From: an uncultured Thomasclavelia sp. | GTDB lineage: Bacteria > Bacillota_I > Bacilli_A > Erysipelotrichales > Coprobacillaceae | Direction of reading: 5' to 3' | Length of the DNA: 48,793 nt | NCBI RefSeq assembly: GCF_944324745.1 | Contig: NZ_CALUXO010000029.1 | Location: 1 to 48,793, forward strand | Shown here: piece after piece, positions 7,821 through 16,206 of the stretch | Layout: every line of letters begins with the position of its first letter | Numbering within the stretch: the stretch's first letter is position 1 | The notes under the pieces: generated by a model | What the model was told of the DNA's origin: nothing | What the model saw: the letters and a program-made list of their open reading frames with translations, nothing else | Databases searched by the model: none | Program-made: the position numbers and the translations under genes

Positions 7821-8389
7821 TATTTAATTACTAATGCATTTTCGATTGGTAATAATGGATTTTCTTTATCAATACGATCATAGAATAAAACACCTTCAAA
7901 ATGATCTAATTCATGTTGTAAACAAATTGATAAGAAACCTCTAGCAACAATCTTAACTTCCTGGTCAGTTAAAACATCGTAACCTTTTACAGTTACTTTA
8001 GCGTAGCGTGGTACATAACCTTGAACTTCCCGATTAACTGATAAGCAGCCTTCACCGTCTTTTAGATATGATTGTTTTTCAGTATAGGAAACGATTTTTG
8101 GATTAACTAAAGCATAATCATCACTATGCGTTACATTTCCTTCTTCATCATAATTTAAAACATGAACTGCTAGCATTCGTTTAGGAACTCCTAATTGAAT
8201 TGCAGCAATCCCAACAGCCGGACGCAAGTCATATTTTTCAGAAATTTCTGGTTCTTGAGAATTGACTAAAAACTCATGCATGTCTAATAATAGTTTTCGA
8301 TCTTCATCACTAAGAGGTAGCTCAACTTCTTTAGAAACTTCACGAATTAACTTATTATTATCATCGATTATATCTTTCATTGTTATCAT
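7820..8389 (-). CDS. def: Peptide deformylase
   Basis: Removes the formyl group from nascent N-termini; metal hydrolase. 189 aa, type-2-like length. The three motifs are present. Motif 1 reads AVGIAAIQLG (consensus GxGLAAxQ, with Ala for the first Gly). Motif 2 is EGCLSV with the metal Cys. Motif 3 is QHELDHFEG with the HExxH metal and catalytic residues. The start is the ATG at 8389 after GAGGTGA; an upstream in-frame GTG lies inside that ribosome site. A TATAAT on the minus strand (8411-8416) gives a likely own promoter. It is monocistronic between two terminators or gaps. Confidence 0.93.
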   Translation of the reverse strand: MITMKDIIDDNNKLIREVSKEVELPLSDEDRKLLLDMHEFLVNSQEPEISEKYDLRPAVGIAAIQLGVPKRMLAVHVLNYDEEGNVTHSDDYALVNPKIVSYTEKQSYLKDGEGCLSVNREVQGYVPRYAKVTVKGYDVLTDQEVKIVARGFLSICLQHELDHFEGVLFYDRIDKENPLLPIENALVIK

Positions 8390-8441
8390 AAATTTCACCT
8401 CATCGACAGTATTATAACATAAAATGAGGTGAAAGAAACAG

Positions 8442-8645
8442 TTATCCGACTCTAATTCGAGAATTTCCGCAAATGATTAACAGTAAAAATACTACTAATA
8501 CGATAGCAAACCAGTTAGTTGAACCAAAGCTGCCACAACCACAGCTGGTAGTACAACTATTGCAACCACAACAACCAAATGGGTTAGTAATATATGGGTT
8601 AAAATTATTGCAACCACAACCAGAATAGTTAAATCCACAGTTCAT
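8442..8645 (-). CDS. Small Cys/Gly-rich membrane protein, YjcZ-like tail
   Basis: 67 aa. Residues 1-42 hold ten cysteines in a Gly/Asn/Ser-rich context (YSGCGCNN, FGCCGCNSC, SCGCGSFG). Residues about 45-60 form one hydrophobic helix (WFAIVLVVFLLLIICG), followed by a basic tail. The hydrophobic end resembles YjcZ/YhaL-type small sporulation-associated proteins, which end in a Val/Leu/Ile-rich helix; the Cys-rich head is unusual for them. A strong Shine-Dalgarno (AAAGGAGGCG) precedes the ATG, so I take the gene as real. Function unknown; metal binding or disulfide cross-linking are possibilities. Confidence 0.6.
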   Translation of the reverse strand: MNCGFNYSGCGCNNFNPYITNPFGCCGCNSCTTSCGCGSFGSTNWFAIVLVVFLLLIICGNSRIRVG

Positions 8646-8755
8646 ATTATCGCCTCCTTTAGTATTATCCTATTCTAATCTTTATCTTTTGATTGGGTTA
8701 TTGTAGATATAAATTCATTTTTAAGTTATAATAGAAAACATTAAGAGGTGAGAAT

Positions 8756-9025
8756 ATGGAATATAACTATCCAATAGATTATACTTGGACAACTCAAGAG
8801 ATAATCGATGTGATTAATTTATATAATGCAGTTGAAAAAGCATATGAGGGTGGCATTAGTAAAAAAGAATTTATGGAAGCATATCGAAAATTTAAATTGA
8901 TCGTTGATAGTAAAAGTGCTGAAAAAAAACTTGATCAGGAATTTTATCATGTTTCACATTATTCGATATATCAAGTAGTTAAGGCAGCTAAGCAAGATCA
9001 AGATTTTATTCAAGTGGGTGAGTAA
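8756..9025 (+). CDS. UPF0223 family protein (YktA-like)
   Basis: 89-aa helical protein of unknown function. It carries the family pattern YPIDYTWTTQEIIDVINLY, then GGISKKEFMEAYRKFK and EKKLDQEFYHVSHYSIYQVV. ATG at 8756 follows AGAGGTGAG; a TATAAT at 8727-8732 is its likely -10. Its 3' end overlaps the possible GTG start of the following ftsW/rodA-type gene, which suggests translational coupling. Members are confined largely to Bacillota. Confidence 0.85.
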   Translation: MEYNYPIDYTWTTQEIIDVINLYNAVEKAYEGGISKKEFMEAYRKFKLIVDSKSAEKKLDQEFYHVSHYSIYQVVKAAKQDQDFIQVGE

Positions 9026-10247
9026 TTTGGCAGGATTAAGAAAATTAAAAAAATTGTTTAAAAGTCGTGGCGTTGATAAAAGTATTTATATCAGCACTTT
9101 CGTTTTGGCAATTTTTGGAATTATTATGATTGGTTCCGCTTCAATTGGTAGTGTTACTCGTTATGGGGTGACTTATGCAATAAAAAATATGGCAACACAA
9201 ACTGTGTTTGTTATTGCTGGAACGGGGGCAATGATATTTATAGCTCGTGTTTTTAAGACAAGATATATAACATATACCTCATCGATGCGGCTATATGTTT
9301 TAGGAATCTTTTTGATGGCAATCTGTTTTTTCTTTAGTGATTCGAAAGGATCCCATGCCTGGATTAAATTTGGCAGCTTATTTAGTATTCAGCCAGCCGA
9401 ATTTATGAAAATCGCAATGATTTTAATTATGAGTTATTTTTTAACGGAAAGTGATCAAGCTTTTGTCGTTAAGGGACGCTTTAAAACGCAAGAGTTAAAG
9501 AGTGCTTTTTATAAACAAAAATTTTTACAGTGCGTTTTTTTGCCAATGATGCTAGTTGTAATTGCGGCAGCAGTAGGAATTTTTATTCAAAATGACTTTG
9601 GAACGACAGCAATATTAGTGGCAATTTGTTTTGTTTGTTTTATTGCTACACCACGGCCATATTTTAAAAAGTACAAGCGAATTGTCTGGGCATTTCTAGC
9701 AATATGTGCTGTTTTGTTTATTATTGCCGGAACGACAGTATTAAAAGGATATCAGACAAGTAGAATTACTACTTGGCTAGATCCTCTATCTGATCCATAC
9801 AATACTAGTCAACAGCTGGTTAACGCTTTGATTGCTTTTAAAAATGGTGGTTTATTTGGTTTGGGATTAGGAAATTCAACTCAAAAATATGGATATATTC
9901 CTGAAGCACATAACGACTTTATTGGCGCTATTGTTTATGAGGAATTAGGAATTATTGGTCTAGGATTGATTATAATTCCTACTTGTATCATTATTTTTAA
10001 ATTGTTAAATTATTCATTAAAGATCAAAGAAAATAAATCCCGGATCATTCTTCTAGGAATTGCCTCATATTTCTTTTTACATCTGTTGATTAACTTAGGT
10101 GGGGTATCTGGTTTGATTCCAATGACGGGAGTACCATTATTGTTGCTTTCAGCTGGTGGTTCTTCAACAGTTACCGCTTTTGTTGCTATTGGAATTGCCC
10201 AAGCAATTATTGCTCGTTATAATCGTCAAAAATATGACACTGATTAA
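9018..10247 (+). CDS. ftsW: FtsW/RodA/SpoVE family peptidoglycan polymerase
   Basis: SEDS-family membrane glycosyltransferase that polymerises lipid II into glycan with a partner class B PBP. About 409 aa with around ten membrane helices. Signature pieces are GSKGSHAWIKFG, SIQPAEFMKIAMIL, PEAHNDFIGAIVYEELGI and PMTGVPLLLLSAGGSS. The last is the FtsW/SpoVE-type loop. The ylb-type neighbourhood favours FtsW, but RodA or SpoVE cannot be excluded. Two starts are possible: GTG at 9018, overlapping the previous gene, or TTG at 9027, which has GGTGAG a few bases before it. A ~75-residue loop with basic residues is present in the middle. Confidence 0.85.
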   Translation: MSNLAGLRKLKKLFKSRGVDKSIYISTFVLAIFGIIMIGSASIGSVTRYGVTYAIKNMATQTVFVIAGTGAMIFIARVFKTRYITYTSSMRLYVLGIFLMAICFFFSDSKGSHAWIKFGSLFSIQPAEFMKIAMILIMSYFLTESDQAFVVKGRFKTQELKSAFYKQKFLQCVFLPMMLVVIAAAVGIFIQNDFGTTAILVAICFVCFIATPRPYFKKYKRIVWAFLAICAVLFIIAGTTVLKGYQTSRITTWLDPLSDPYNTSQQLVNALIAFKNGGLFGLGLGNSTQKYGYIPEAHNDFIGAIVYEELGIIGLGLIIIPTCIIIFKLLNYSLKIKENKSRIILLGIASYFFLHLLINLGGVSGLIPMTGVPLLLLSAGGSSTVTAFVAIGIAQAIIARYNRQKYDTD

Positions 10248-10279
10248 TTAGTTTTACATATAATATACTAGGTGATTTG

Positions 10280-10582
10280 ATGGATGAATTTAAAGAATTT
10301 TTAAAAACGATTCCTAGTATCAAACAGGATGTTTTAAATGGTCGTTATACATGGCAACAATTATATGAAATCTATGTTATGTATGGAAAAGATGATAAAT
10401 TTTGGCAACCATATAAAACTAGCAGCAATCTTAATTTAAATATGCTGATAGACGTAATCAAAAATATTGATTTAAACGCCCTTTCAAATAGCCTGGCATC
10501 AATTGAAAAAGTTTTAAACGTTATCAATACATTTATCGATAAAAAGGAACCGGATAATGGAAAAAAGTGGTATGATGAATGA
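10280..10582 (+). CDS. ylbD: YlbD-like protein
   Basis: 100-aa acidic/helical protein resembling Bacillus YlbD, annotated there as a putative coat protein. The N-terminus MDEFKEFLKTIPSIKQDVLN and then TWQQLYEIYVMYGKDDKFWQ show the family pattern. ATG at 10280 follows AGGTGATTTG; an in-frame TTG at 10277 is less likely. It is first in a compact run ylbD-ylbE-ylbF-rsmD-coaD that matches Bacillus order, and its end overlaps ylbE by about 11 bases. Similarity is judged by eye; a coat function need not hold here. Confidence 0.65.
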   Translation: MDEFKEFLKTIPSIKQDVLNGRYTWQQLYEIYVMYGKDDKFWQPYKTSSNLNLNMLIDVIKNIDLNALSNSLASIEKVLNVINTFIDKKEPDNGKKWYDE

Positions 10583-10754
10583 TGATTTACGCTATTATTT
10601 ACGATATCATCCTAAATGGTATTTAATTCTTTCAAGGTCGCCAGGTGAATATGAGCGCTTATTACAGGAATACAAGGATGATAAAAGTCAGGCTTTTATT
10701 AATAAAATTGAACAGGTATCTTTATTTTTAAATATGATAGAAATGATGTTGTGA
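10572..10754 (+). CDS. ylbE: YlbE-like protein
   Basis: About 60-aa protein with the YlbE pattern DLRYYLRYHPKWYLILSRSP followed by EYERLLQEYKDD. The start is chosen at the ATG-ATG pair at 10572, which has AAAAAAGTGG upstream; an ATG at 10557 in the same frame would add five residues. It overlaps the end of ylbD and ends one base before the ylbF start codon, so translation is probably coupled. No function is known. Confidence 0.65.
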   Translation: MMNDDLRYYLRYHPKWYLILSRSPGEYERLLQEYKDDKSQAFINKIEQVSLFLNMIEMML

Positions 10755-10755
10755 T

Positions 10756-11103
10756 ATGGAAGAAATATTAGACAGATTAATTGAACAAATCAAGTTAGAT
10801 CAGCGTTATCAAGATTATTTTGAGGCTGAAAAAAAATTAGATAAAAAAGAAAATAAACAACTTTTACAAGAATATCATCAAAAGATTGAAGAATATAATG
10901 ATTTAAAAAAATATGAGTCGTATATTGATTTAAATCAGATCAAAGATGAAATTAAACAATTAAAGAAACAAATTAGTTTGAATAAGGATATCGTTGATTA
11001 TTATCAAAAATACCATTGTTTAAATGATTTTTTGGAAGAAATTACTAAAATTGTTTTTGGTAATATTTCAACTGAATTAGATTTATCACGATATGAATTA
11101 TAG
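10756..11103 (+). CDS. ylbF: YlbF/YmcA family protein
   Basis: 115-aa helical protein of the YlbF/YmcA (DUF964) family. In Bacillus the YlbF-YmcA-YaaT complex modulates RNase Y, competence, sporulation and biofilm decisions. The sequence is two long amphipathic helices (LIEQIKLDQRYQDYFEAEKK and EENKQ-type Lys/Glu repeats with LKKQISLNKDIVDYYQKYHC), as in the family. It begins two bases after the ylbE stop and is followed within 8 bases by rsmD. No partner YmcA or YaaT gene is in the window. Confidence 0.8.
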   Translation: MEEILDRLIEQIKLDQRYQDYFEAEKKLDKKENKQLLQEYHQKIEEYNDLKKYESYIDLNQIKDEIKQLKKQISLNKDIVDYYQKYHCLNDFLEEITKIVFGNISTELDLSRYEL

Positions 11104-11111
11104 AGGAAATT

Positions 11112-11663
11112 ATGAGAGTTATTGCAGGAAAATATAAAAGTCGGCCGTTAAAGACCGTTAAATCAAATTTAACGCGGCCAACTACCGATCGAAATAAAGA
11201 AAATATGTTTAATATTATTGGTCCTTATTTTGATGGTGGGGTAGTTTTAGATTTGTTTGCCGGAAGTGGCGGTTTAGGTATCGAAGCTTTATCCAGGGGC
11301 TGTAAAGAGCTCTATAGTGTTGATAAACAATATGCAGCTTTTAAAGTAATTAAAGAAAATTTTGAATTGTTGAAATTAGAAACAGCTCATGTTTTTAAAT
11401 TGGACTATCGTAAAGCATTGGAAAAGTTTGCAAATATGTCATTAAAATTTGATTTAGTTATCTTGGATCCACCATATGGTAAAAATATGGTACCAGATAT
11501 TTTTGCGTATCTATTAGAACATGACATGTTACAAAATGAGGCGATAATTGTAGTAGAAGAATTAAAAGAAGTGACTTTTCCTGAATATCAAAAGTTGAAT
11601 TTATTAAAAAAATATCAATATGGGATAACAGCATTAAATATATTTAAATATGGGGTAGGATAA
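11112..11663 (+). CDS. rsmD: 16S rRNA (guanine966-N2)-methyltransferase
   Basis: Methylates G966 of 16S rRNA using SAM. 183 aa, standard length. N-terminal MRVIAGKYKSRPLKT, then TRPTTDRNKENMFNII, the SAM-binding motif I VLDLFAGSGGLGIEALSRG and the catalytic motif IV LDPPYGK are all present. ATG at 11112 follows AGAGGAAATT. The stop codon shares a base with the coaD start codon (TAATG), so the two are translationally coupled, as in most Bacillota. Confidence 0.95.
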   Translation: MRVIAGKYKSRPLKTVKSNLTRPTTDRNKENMFNIIGPYFDGGVVLDLFAGSGGLGIEALSRGCKELYSVDKQYAAFKVIKENFELLKLETAHVFKLDYRKALEKFANMSLKFDLVILDPPYGKNMVPDIFAYLLEHDMLQNEAIIVVEELKEVTFPEYQKLNLLKKYQYGITALNIFKYGVG

Positions 11664-12145
11664 TGAAAGAAAATATTGCAGTATATGTAGGAACTTTTGA
11701 TCCGGTGACTAATGGACATTTAGATATTATTGAACGCGCTAGTATGATGTTTGATACGCTATATGTTACTATTGGTATTAATCCTGAAAAAAAGGGGCTA
11801 TTTACGATTGAGGAAAGAAAAGCTTTATTAAAAGAAGCTTGTAAACAATTTGATAATGTTATTATTGATTCTTCTGATAAGTTATCAGTTGAATATGCAC
11901 GAGATGTTGGTTCTAAAATTTTAGTTCGCGGTATTCGGGCAACGATGGATTTTGAATATGAATTGCAGTTGGCTTTTTCTAATCAATACTTAGATAAAGA
12001 AGTGGATATGGTTTTTTTGATGACTAAACCATCACATTCTTTTATTTCATCTTCAGCAGTTAAGGAGATGGTCAGTCATCATCGCTCAGTAGCCGGACTA
12101 GTACCACCATGTGTTGAAAAAGCTTTATGGCAAAAGTATCATTAA
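11663..12145 (+). CDS. coaD: Phosphopantetheine adenylyltransferase
   Basis: Penultimate step of coenzyme A synthesis: transfers AMP from ATP to 4'-phosphopantetheine. 160 aa. The nucleotidyltransferase motif VGTFDPVTNGHLDII and the C-terminal FISSSAVKEM (the ISSxxxR/K-type ATP loop) are intact, as is LVRGIRATMDFEYE. It closes the ylb-rsmD-coaD run. No clear T-rich hairpin follows; the next 50 bases lead into the pyr promoter. Confidence 0.95.
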   Translation: MKENIAVYVGTFDPVTNGHLDIIERASMMFDTLYVTIGINPEKKGLFTIEERKALLKEACKQFDNVIIDSSDKLSVEYARDVGSKILVRGIRATMDFEYELQLAFSNQYLDKEVDMVFLMTKPSHSFISSSAVKEMVSHHRSVAGLVPPCVEKALWQKYH

Positions 12146-12196
12146 TCTAATCTTGATCCTGGTTTTCTAATTATTTGATTTTTTCTGGTTTATTAA

Positions 12197-12225
12197 TTGT
12201 CAAAACTGATTGAATTTGATATGAT
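12197..12225 (+). promoter_or_regulatory. Promoter of the pyr operon
   Basis: TTGTCA (12197-12202), 17-base spacer, TATGAT (12220-12225). Initiation is expected near 12232, giving a leader of about 80 nt before the pyrB start at 12314. A second TATAAT at 12251-12256 lacks a -35 partner and doubles as one arm of the putative antiterminator. Confidence 0.7.
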
Positions 12226-12248
12226 GAAAAAAGAAAATAAGATAACTG

Positions 12249-12300
12249 GGTATAATAGAATATTATTTTACCAATTATACCTCGAAAGAGGTATTTTTTA
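12249..12300 (+). promoter_or_regulatory. Putative attenuator: antiterminator versus terminator hairpin
   Basis: Terminator: TACCTC (12278-12283), GAAA tetraloop, GAGGTA (12288-12293) and six T. Competing structure: GGTATAAT (12249-12256) pairs exactly with ATTATACC (12274-12281), which would take up the first half of the terminator stem. The two helices cannot coexist. The T-tract ends just before the pyrB ribosome site GGAGG. No PyrR-binding consensus was recognised in the leader. Confidence 0.65.
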
Positions 12301-12313
12301 TGGAGGCGGACAA

Positions 12314-13186
12314 ATGAACATATTTACATTAAAGGATTTTTCGGTTGAAGAAATCAATCAGATATTGGATGAAGCTGAGGAATTTAAAGCAGGGAAAAAA
12401 GTCGATTTTAATGGGCAGAAAGTTGTTGCCAATCTATTTTTTGAACCATCAACAAGAACCCATTACAGCTTTGATAAAGCAGCTTTTAATTTAGGATGTC
12501 GAACTCAAAACTTTGAAGCAGCTACTTCTAGTGTTCAAAAGGGCGAAAGTCTATACGATACAGTTAAATTTTTTGAATCAATTGGCTGTGATGCTGTAGT
12601 GATTCGTCATCCAAAAGAAAATTATTATGACGATTTAGTCGGGAAAATAAAAATACCGGTTATTAGTGGCGGTGATGGAACGGGAAATCACCCAAGTCAA
12701 TCTTTATTAGATTTAATGACGATTCGTGAAGAATTTGGTCATTTTGAAGGTTTAAAAATTGTTATTGTTGGTGATATTGTTCATTCAAGGGTAGCGCATA
12801 GTAATTATGAAATTATGAAACGTTTAAAAATGGATGTTTATACTAGCGGCCCTAAACAATTTGAAGAACCAGGGTATAATTATGTAGATTTTGATCAGAT
12901 ATTACCAGAAGTAGATATTGTAATGTTGCTTCGCGTTCAGCATGAACGGCATCAAGAGTTGATGCGACTTACTACAGAACAATATCATGATATGTTTGGT
13001 TTAAATCAAAAACGAGTAGATAAAATGAAGAAAGGAGCAATCATAATGCATCCAGGCCCATTTAATCGTAATGTGGAGATTGCTGATGAGATCGTTGAAT
13101 GTTCTCAAAGTCGTATTTTTAAACAGATGACAAATGGTGTTTTTGTACGGATGGCATTATTGAATCGAGTTTTGACAAATGACTAA
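12314..13186 (+). CDS. pyrB: Aspartate carbamoyltransferase catalytic chain
   Basis: Condenses carbamoyl phosphate and aspartate, the committed step of pyrimidine synthesis. 290 aa from the ATG at 12314, which follows TGGAGGCGG; in-frame sequence further upstream is the untranslated leader. The carbamoyl phosphate motif FFEPSTRTHYSF, the QKGESLYDT loop, GDGTGNHPSQSLLD and MHPGPFNRNVEI are present. No pyrI regulatory chain follows, so this is the unregulated trimer type, consistent with control at the leader. Its last codons overlap pyrC by 8 bases. Confidence 0.95.
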   Translation: MNIFTLKDFSVEEINQILDEAEEFKAGKKVDFNGQKVVANLFFEPSTRTHYSFDKAAFNLGCRTQNFEAATSSVQKGESLYDTVKFFESIGCDAVVIRHPKENYYDDLVGKIKIPVISGGDGTGNHPSQSLLDLMTIREEFGHFEGLKIVIVGDIVHSRVAHSNYEIMKRLKMDVYTSGPKQFEEPGYNYVDFDQILPEVDIVMLLRVQHERHQELMRLTTEQYHDMFGLNQKRVDKMKKGAIIMHPGPFNRNVEIADEIVECSQSRIFKQMTNGVFVRMALLNRVLTND

Positions 13187-14447
13187 GATATTGTTTAAAA
13201 ATGGTAATGTATTTTATCATGGCAAGTTACAAAAATTAGATGTTTTAATTGAAGATGAATTTATCACTAATATTGCTGAAGAAATTAATGATGAAGCTGA
13301 TGTTATTGATTTAAAGGGTAAATTATTAACCCCTGGTTTAGTGGATATGCATGTGCATTTAAGAGAACCAGGATTTGAACATAAAGAAACGATAGCTACA
13401 GGAACTAATAGTGCTAAATATGGGGGATATACCCATATTGTTGCTATGGCTAACACGAAACCTTGTATGGATGATGTCGAAACGATAAGTGATTTTACAG
13501 CGCGTGTTAATAAAGACAGCCAAGTTCATACATATACCTATAGTGCTATTACTAAAGATTTAAAAGGACAAGAATTGGTTGATTTTAAGGCCAATAGTCA
13601 AATGGCTATTGTAGCTGGGTTTTCAGATGATGGAAAGGGTGTCCAGTCAAAAGAAATGATGGAAGCCGCCATGAAAGCCTGCAAGGAAACTGGTAGCATT
13701 ATTGTAGCGCATTGTGAAGATGAAAGTGAATTAGAGCCAGGTGCCTGTGTTAATTTAGGTCCTTATTCTAAAAGTCATGATTTAGTAGGAATTAATAATG
13801 CTTCTGAATACAAACAGGCTACAAGAGATCTAGAGTTGGCAGGAATGATCAAAAATCGTTATCATATTTGTCATATTTCTACTAAAGAAACAGTTTGGGC
13901 TTTAAAAAAAGCCCGTCAAAATAATCAATTAGTAAGTGGTGAAGCCTGTCCGCATCATTTGATTTTGACAGATGAAAATATTAAAGATATGAATCCTAAT
14001 TACAAAATGAATCCACCACTTAGAAGTAAGGAAGATTTAGAAGCGTTAATTCAAGGAATCAATGAAGGAGTAGTTACGGTGATTTCAACCGATCATGCTC
14101 CTCATGCTCCTCAAGAAAAGATGCAGCCGATTTCTAAAGCTCCATTTGGAATTATCGGAATCCAGCATGCCTTTAGTTTGATGTATACATATATTGTAAA
14201 AAAAGATTTAATTCCATTAGAAACGGTTTTAGCTTGTATGACAACTAATCCAGCTAAAGTTTTAGGAATTAAACATGACCTAGAAATAGGATATAAAGCT
14301 AATCTGGCTGTTTTTGATCTTGATGAAGAATATACTATTACTAAAGAAAGTATTAAATCCAAATCAATAAATACGCCATTTTTAGATACTAAATGTTTTG
14401 GTGCTTTAAAATATCATGTCTTAGATGGAGTAATTACGAAAATTTAG
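13179..14447 (+). CDS. pyrC: Dihydroorotase
   Basis: Cyclises carbamoyl aspartate to dihydroorotate; Zn amidohydrolase. 422 aa, class I type. Metal ligands are seen in DMHVHLREPGFEHKET, HCEDESE, HICHIST and STDHAPHAPQEK. A conserved C-terminal NPAKVLGI and ANLAVFDLDEE follow. ATG at 13179 overlaps pyrB; 9 bases separate it from pyrK. Confidence 0.95.
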   Translation: MTKILFKNGNVFYHGKLQKLDVLIEDEFITNIAEEINDEADVIDLKGKLLTPGLVDMHVHLREPGFEHKETIATGTNSAKYGGYTHIVAMANTKPCMDDVETISDFTARVNKDSQVHTYTYSAITKDLKGQELVDFKANSQMAIVAGFSDDGKGVQSKEMMEAAMKACKETGSIIVAHCEDESELEPGACVNLGPYSKSHDLVGINNASEYKQATRDLELAGMIKNRYHICHISTKETVWALKKARQNNQLVSGEACPHHLILTDENIKDMNPNYKMNPPLRSKEDLEALIQGINEGVVTVISTDHAPHAPQEKMQPISKAPFGIIGIQHAFSLMYTYIVKKDLIPLETVLACMTTNPAKVLGIKHDLEIGYKANLAVFDLDEEYTITKESIKSKSINTPFLDTKCFGALKYHVLDGVITKI

Positions 14448-14456
14448 GAGGAATTT

Positions 14457-16122
<1,666 letters not shown>

Positions 16123-16129
16123 TAAATCC

Positions 16130-16160
16130 AGAGAATTGGTTAGTCCAATTCTCTTTGTTT
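16130..16160 (+). terminator. Terminator of the pyr operon
   Basis: Exact 10-bp stem AGAGAATTGG (16130-16139) and CCAATTCTCT (16145-16154), five-base loop, then TTGTTTT. Confidence 0.85.
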
Positions 16161-16186
16161 TCAATAACTATATCTAAAAATATAAT
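16158..16186 (+). promoter_or_regulatory. Promoter of pcrA
   Basis: TTTTCA (16158-16163), 17-base spacer, TATAAT (16181-16186); the start codon lies 21 bases beyond. Confidence 0.55.
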
Positions 16187-16206
16187 AAAATAATGGTGGT
16201 GATTAA

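Noticed and set aside
8396-8431. CACCTCAT (8396-8403) and ATGAGGTG (8424-8431) as a def operator
   Set aside because: The left copy is simply the def ribosome site on the other strand; an 8-bp match 20 bases away is weak evidence.
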